A stretch of 22,142 nucleotides of DNA, taken from contig FLMG01004224.1 of NCBI GenBank assembly GCA_900088475.1, forward strand, positions 1 through 22,142. Reading direction: 5' to 3'. Positions within the stretch are counted from its first letter, which is position 1, and each line of letters opens with the position of its first letter. Below the pieces are notes generated by a model. That model was given only the letters and a program-made list of their open reading frames with translations. It was not told where the DNA came from and made no database searches. A program made the position numbers and the translations under genes. Positions 17,776 to 22,142 of the stretch are shown here, one piece after another. Source of the DNA: Hyphochytrium catenoides. Lineage: Eukaryota; Sar; Hyphochytriomycetes; Hyphochytriales; Hyphochytriaceae.

Positions 17776-18724
17776 ATGACAAAGTCCCAAGCAGTTGACA
17801 AATGAGATAGGTCACACCCATAGAAGAACACTAAAGGTGGACAGAGAATAGTAAAAGTAGCGGAAGAGAGGATTGATGCTCTCGACAGTAAGACTTAATG
17901 CCAAGCATTCTATCGTTCCTTTTTTTATAAACAACCTTAGAGTCCATCATCGATGAAGCAATGAGAAATCTCAGACAAATCAATCGCTACTGCAGTTATT
18001 CAGCTCTTCTCTCCACCGACCATCCTTTTCAAAGTCCCTGAGAACGATACATGCTGCCCACTAGACCTGCATGAAGGGTGATCGCATTTGATGTCTCTGC
18101 CACTTGTCCCTGGCACTATGAACATCGCTCCAAGCTGCTGAAGGCAGAAGAAGTAGTAGTCCTCCAAAGACCATCCCTACTGCTCGACAAACACCAGGCA
18201 CCCTCCTCTTACGCGGCTCTCGCTCTAGATTCTCCTTCTTTCTTTCGCTGCAAAGGCTCGATCGTGAAAGAACATGATCCTAAGAAGACTGCCAAGAGAA
18301 TGGACTGCTTTCTTTCCCTCTTGCGTCTTGTGCCATTCTATCCTCCATTACCTCTGCGATAATGCCCTCATCCCGACCCTCGAGACCCCAGAGATCTATG
18401 CCTTGCGATGGCGACCAGTACGACGATGTCTTTTCTTTATAGCCTTAGGAATAGGTATCTAAAGCGTACTGCCAGCTACATGGTTCGGTTGACTACACCA
18501 ACCAATGTGTAGGCCAAGAAGGGTGCTTCTTGCTTTAACCAGACAAACGTGACACCCTTCATCTTCTTGTTGGCCAACTCATTGACAAAAGCCATCATAG
18601 TCCGGTGGTGTTGATGATGCATGTGGACAAACTTGCTCCCGTTTATCAGTCTCTATGCTTTTTGTCGCGATGATGCGACTGGCGACCCTCATTGCAGCAG
18701 CACAACATCGTTGAGTACAGCTGT
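17776..18724. other. Convergent spacer between cupin and esterase genes
   Basis: No supportable gene. A 94-codon plus frame at 18078-18362 starts with GTG and has no motif. A minus-strand frame is open from 18652 to a stop at 18476, listed separately. A poly-T stretch and TATAAA lie near 17919-17930, which may belong to the 3' end of the cupin transcript. Confidence 0.4.
18476..18622 (-). CDS. Very short ORF or gene remnant (doubtful)
   Basis: A minus-strand frame of 48 codons from an ATG at 18622, bounded upstream by a stop at 18653-18655. The peptide has a protein-like mix (MMAFVNELANKKMKG, then FVWLKQEAPFLAYTLVG). It is on the same strand as, and 3' of, the esterase gene. The frame could be a decayed exon or transposon remnant, but the length is well within chance and I recognise no family. 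Confidence 0.15.
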   Translation of the reverse strand: MHHQHHRTMMAFVNELANKKMKGVTFVWLKQEAPFLAYTLVGVVNRTM

Positions 18725-19882
18725 TCAGCAGTCCTGCTTTTTATGATGAACCAAGAAGTCAGCAATCTCAATGGTGAAAGCTGGTGGAACGTCAAGTATG
18801 TGTCCGCCTCCACCCACGCTATACAGCATGACATCAATGCCTTCCGGACACTCAAGGAAGGTCACTGGCGTCGTTGCATTGCCCTTTCCTGGCTCGAAGA
18901 TAATTGGAGACTTGTAGACTGGAGTATCAGCGTCGTGGCAACGGTTGAGAGTCGCCCAACTCTTGACAGTATCTACGGCACCAGCGTAAGTTCCTCGATA
19001 ACTTTCTCCTCCTGTATACGATACGACGTCATCAGCTGTACCATGCACATAGAGAACGCTCAGAGGGCTGGTCGCGTTACACAGGCCACGATCAGCGTAC
19101 GTTCCTCCGGCGAACCCCACGATAGCAGCAATGCGATCAGAGTAGGTACAGGCCATAGCATGCGCCATAAAGCTCCCATTGGAAAGACCGATGATGTACA
19201 CTCTCTTCCTGTCAATGTTGAGTCTCGCTGAAATCTCTTCGATAAGGCCCATCAAGTATCCCAGGTCATCAACATTGGTGCCATTGATGTCGCAGCACAA
19301 GTGTGGCGCGTTCCAGAAGAGCTTGCCAGTGCCTTCCTCTGCAGTTCCAGAAGGAGCAACATAGACAAATCCTTCCGACTCTGCTGCAGGACCAAAGAAG
19401 TTGAGCCCGTTCTCAGGCACATCGGAGTATCCATGGAGAATGAGGAGTAGAGGGGATGGGCTAGAAGCGTTGTAGTAAGCTGCCGGGATGTACACTTCCG
19501 CCGGACGCTCTCCTCCAACGATAATAGTGCCTTTAGAAGGTAGTTCTTCGTCGTCCATGCTCTTTCCCTCTAATATCGGTGGTAGAGTTTCCTCTGCCTG
19601 GCAGATCCCAACCCCTCCTGGTTGTTGGATGTTCGTGAGACCATAGTTGGAATCAGAGAAGGCCATGAGCGCAATGATGAAGAGCCGATATAGCACAAAA
19701 ACTCTACGACGTCTGCTGGCTGCACCAGCCGTGCTGACACCACCATCACTAACAATAAGGATAGATGTCGAACTCATGCTCCTAGCACAACGGCTTGTAC
19801 CACGACGTTGCCCTTTGAAATTTTTGAAGCAGATGATAGAAGTGAGGGGAAAAGCTATCTGAGGCCTTTTCGTAGACGGCAT
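18725..19882 (-). CDS. Secreted or membrane-anchored PHB-depolymerase/feruloyl-esterase-type hydrolase
   Basis: An alpha/beta-hydrolase of the poly(3-hydroxybutyrate) depolymerase / LpqC / feruloyl esterase group, which cleaves polyester or plant cell-wall esters outside the cell. It has 385 codons from ATG 19882. Residues 57-60 (RRRR) precede a hydrophobic segment (61-75), a signal anchor or, from M36, a long signal peptide. Catalytic parts in order: oxyanion LHGYSD (149-154); FWNAPHLCCDINGTNVDDLGYL (189-210), the characteristic CC...VDD block; nucleophile elbow GLSNG (232-236, S234); HGTADD (280-285, D284 likely acid); GGGGH (357-361, catalytic H361). The triad is complete; the usual GLSNGG is GLSNGS here. 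Extra cysteines (196, 197, 268, 315, 345) suit disulfides. No polymer-binding domain is seen. The ATG context is weak, so M36 could be the start. The substrate cannot be decided. Confidence 0.92.
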   Translation of the reverse strand: MPSTKRPQIAFPLTSIICFKNFKGQRRGTSRCARSMSSTSILIVSDGGVSTAGAASRRRRVFVLYRLFIIALMAFSDSNYGLTNIQQPGGVGICQAEETLPPILEGKSMDDEELPSKGTIIVGGERPAEVYIPAAYYNASSPSPLLLILHGYSDVPENGLNFFGPAAESEGFVYVAPSGTAEEGTGKLFWNAPHLCCDINGTNVDDLGYLMGLIEEISARLNIDRKRVYIIGLSNGSFMAHAMACTYSDRIAAIVGFAGGTYADRGLCNATSPLSVLYVHGTADDVVSYTGGESYRGTYAGAVDTVKSWATLNRCHDADTPVYKSPIIFEPGKGNATTPVTFLECPEGIDVMLYSVGGGGHILDVPPAFTIEIADFLVHHKKQDC

Positions 19883-22142
19883 CTATCGGTGTAGGTGTCG
19901 ATGGCTTCTTCAAGCTCCTCCGCTCTCCTCATGACGGTGACGAGGAGCAAAGAGAAGAAGAGCGAAGATTATTATTGCTTGTGTCGTAAGCGGCGAAGGT
20001 GACCGTCGATGGTCGATGGCAGGAGCTGCGTAGTAACGCAAGATAAGATCTCCTCCTACTGGCTCCTCTACTGCGCGCGCCGCAAAGAAGGAAGACAAGC
20101 ATTCTTCATCACAAGATGCGAGGAGGAAGGCGCCACCAGCCAGATTATCACAATGTCGTTCTTCTCTCTGATCTCCGCCTGCCCTCATTGATGATCCGCT
20201 GCAGGAGGCGGTGCAAACGCTGGCAAGAAGGGCAACAAATCAGCGAATCGTTGACTCACTAAACCTCCTGGACCTCCTCGTCCTCCCCTTCCTTCTTCAG
20301 ACATAATCACCAACAACCATGTGCAGGCCTTCTTGCCAGTCCTAGCAGGCGTAACAACAATACCTTCCGTAAGCCGTCATGGGCTGTGGCACCTAGTCGT
20401 AACGTCACCAAAGGCGGAGAACAGGAAGAAGAGGCCAGGCATGCAGGTCCGTCATCACAACTCGAGGGTGTTGTGGTATCTCTTTTCTTCTGTTTGGGTT
20501 TATCTCTTAGGTAAGAATCCATCTTCGTCGTTGCGAGCTCCACTGCTACAGCACCGAACAGCAGCTCGTCTTCCTCGTTTGTGGTGCCAGTAAAGCAATC
20601 CAACTTGCTTTACAAGTCGTTAATAGTAGGAATGAACTAGTAAGAGACGACTCGACGGTAAGAAGATCCTTGGAGTACCACGGTCAGCGTCGTGTTTCGT
20701 CCCTAGGCGTGGCAGCATGGAGGAGAAGAAAGAGGTGTCCATCATGATACTGTCATTATTAGTATTAGTATTATTGGGAAGAAGTGCAAGGATGGTGGTG
20801 GTCGCCCCACGTAACGTGGTGGCGAGTGAGGGCTTCGAGCCTCAGAAAGTCTGTAAGATCCTCGATGTTACTGTCTCTGACACGCTGTAATCTAACACCT
20901 TACTCCACCACCATGCAGCGGCTCAGACAGGTTATTACGTCGCGGAGCATGCGCATAGTGGGAGGAGGGGAGTCGCCCTAACTATAGTACGCTGAGATGA
21001 TGAGGAGTGCGCCGAGCACAGCTACGGTTTTCGTCCCTTGGCGTGGGAGTCCTCTGGTGGTGCCACGGAGACGGTGGAAGAATGGCTTAGGACCATCACT
21101 GACACGAGGTGCGGGAGTAGTAGTAGTGTGGCTTGATGAGATGGCAGTGTTGGTTGGAAGCTCTTCTTTGTTATGGTGCAAATAGCAGAATGAGATTAAT
21201 GATGTTATGAGCTCGAGCAGAGCTCAATGAACTAATGATCCCTAAGTCCTATAAAGCCTAAGTATGCAAAGCTGTAAGAATGACATGCAAGAGAGAAAGC
21301 AGAGAGGAATGCTCTTAGCAACAGGAGAGAGTGGAGAGTGTTTGGAAATGATTGAATGGTCAGCAAGGGATCCATCGTCTCAGTGAAGAGAATCGGCAAT
21401 AGATTGGTGGCTAGAAGGAAGGGAAGAAGTAAAGTCGGAAAGAGAAATTTGTTCAAGAAGCAAGAACACATTTCTAAAGAAATCATAAGAAAGAAAGTAG
21501 GACAAGGAATAAAGAAGAAGAATATTCCTTGCTATAGAGACCCCTGAAGAAAAGGGTTCTCAACATGGCTCTCCCTCTCTCTACGACGCTTACTACTGCC
21601 ACGCACCACCACCTACAGACGGATCTTCTTCTCGGTCCTCCTCCAACGATGGAATGGTGAGATGGTTTTCCATCGACTGCCTCCTCAGCCAGTGCGGATC
21701 GAGAATGCGGTCCTGGGTCGTCAGCTTCCTGGAGCTGTTGCTGGAGGGCTTCTTCTCTCTTTTAGTCGTATTTGGGCGCCCACCACTTATACTTCTCAAC
21801 CGATACCTACTAGTAGTAGGAAATCAAATACAAGGAAGAAAGGGTCAATAGGTGGACAGCGCTGCCAGTGATAAGACAGGCGAGAAGAAGGTAAGATAAG
21901 GTCTACTACTACCCGCCGCTTGTAGGAAGGAGGAAGGCATTGTTATTGCTGGCCAACATCCTGCTTCTTCTTGCTTGGTGGGGAAAAGATCAGTAGAAGA
22001 TCAGTAGACAAGTTCATTACCGTCATTCGCCACCATCGGTTCGACCACTCATGCGCATCATCATTCGTCTTTCTTTCACCCACAGCAAGCTTCTTCCGGC
22101 ACAAACAATGAGGAAGAAGAAGAACAAGAACGGCGGCGGACC
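19883..22142. other. Right-hand spacer without a supportable gene
   Basis: No convincing coding region on either strand over 2.2 kb. The sequence alternates between purine-rich (21290-21500) and mixed GC-rich blocks, with several GGAGGA, GTGGTG and TAGTAG runs. The frames present are all under 100 codons and carry no motifs. A nearly perfect hairpin lies at 20802-20825 and an 18-bp diverged repeat at 20695-20712 and 21029-21046. Confidence 0.45.
20802..20825. repeat. Short near-perfect palindrome
   Basis: TCGCCCCACGT (20802-20812) and ACGTGGTGGCGA (20814-20825) are reverse complements around a single central A, apart from one extra base in the right arm. The centre CCACGTAACGTGG is exact. 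Such palindromes can be binding sites for dimeric regulators (ACGTG cores are typical of bZIP and bHLH sites), but no gene start is nearby. Confidence 0.55.

Noticed and set aside
17347-17790. 147-codon frame antisense to the cupin
   Set aside because: It lies entirely over a gene with two intact germin boxes and has no domain of its own.
18692-19231. 179-codon plus-strand frame
   Set aside because: Antisense shadow of the esterase gene, whose catalytic motifs are on the minus strand.
1-22142. tRNA, rRNA or other standard RNA genes
   Set aside because: No GTTCGA-type B box in a tRNA-like fold and no recognisable rRNA core sequence was seen by eye; a covariance-model search was not possible.

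Overview
The window looks like nuclear DNA of a microbial eukaryote. The evidence is a GT-AG spliceosomal intron inside a clear alpha-amylase gene, N-terminal signal peptides on several products, large gene-poor spacers full of CT/GA simple repeats, no operon-like packing and no Shine-Dalgarno pattern. A short interstitial run of TTAGGG, the telomere repeat of many fungi, protists and animals, lies near the left end. I cannot name the organism. The set of secreted enzymes suits an osmotrophic, saprotrophic or parasitic protist or fungus-like organism, but that is inference.

Layout. Positions 1-3188 hold mostly non-coding or doubtful sequence: the telomere-like tract (467-484), a possible small secreted ORF on the minus strand (986-1507), two weak plus-strand exon candidates (1722-1988 and 2222-2323) and a pyrimidine tract followed by a purine tract (about 2560-2990). 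At 3189-4550 lies an orphan multi-pass membrane protein (+). It converges on a class I SAM-dependent O-methyltransferase of the caffeoyl-CoA type at 4977-5813 (-). From about 5900 to 12080 there are 6 kb without a convincing gene, with a long CT microsatellite (8384-8563), several short tandem or dispersed repeats (9782-9880, 10465-10680, 10717-10970) and a few possible exons.

The right half holds three well-supported enzymes. A two-exon secreted GH13 alpha-amylase with a C-terminal CBM20 starch-binding domain (12083-14044, +) closely resembles actinobacterial amylases. A secreted germin/spherulin-type cupin (17104-17775, +) has all metal ligands. A PHB-depolymerase/feruloyl-esterase-type alpha/beta hydrolase (18725-19882, -) has an N-terminal signal or anchor segment. 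The spacer 14045-17103 contains a perfect 15-bp inverted repeat and a diverged CCAAT-containing repeat pair. The last 2.2 kb (19883-22142) has no gene I can support.

Functionally, the amylase, cupin and esterase all appear to enter the secretory pathway and would act on external polymers or at the cell surface. They are separate genes kilobases apart, so any joint role is inference. I see no sign of a defence island, CRISPR array, complete transposon or previously undescribed multi-gene system. The most interesting items are the bacterial-type amylase carrying an intron, the orphan membrane protein, the O-methyltransferase with a low-complexity insert and a possible mini-exon, and the structured repeats in the spacers.
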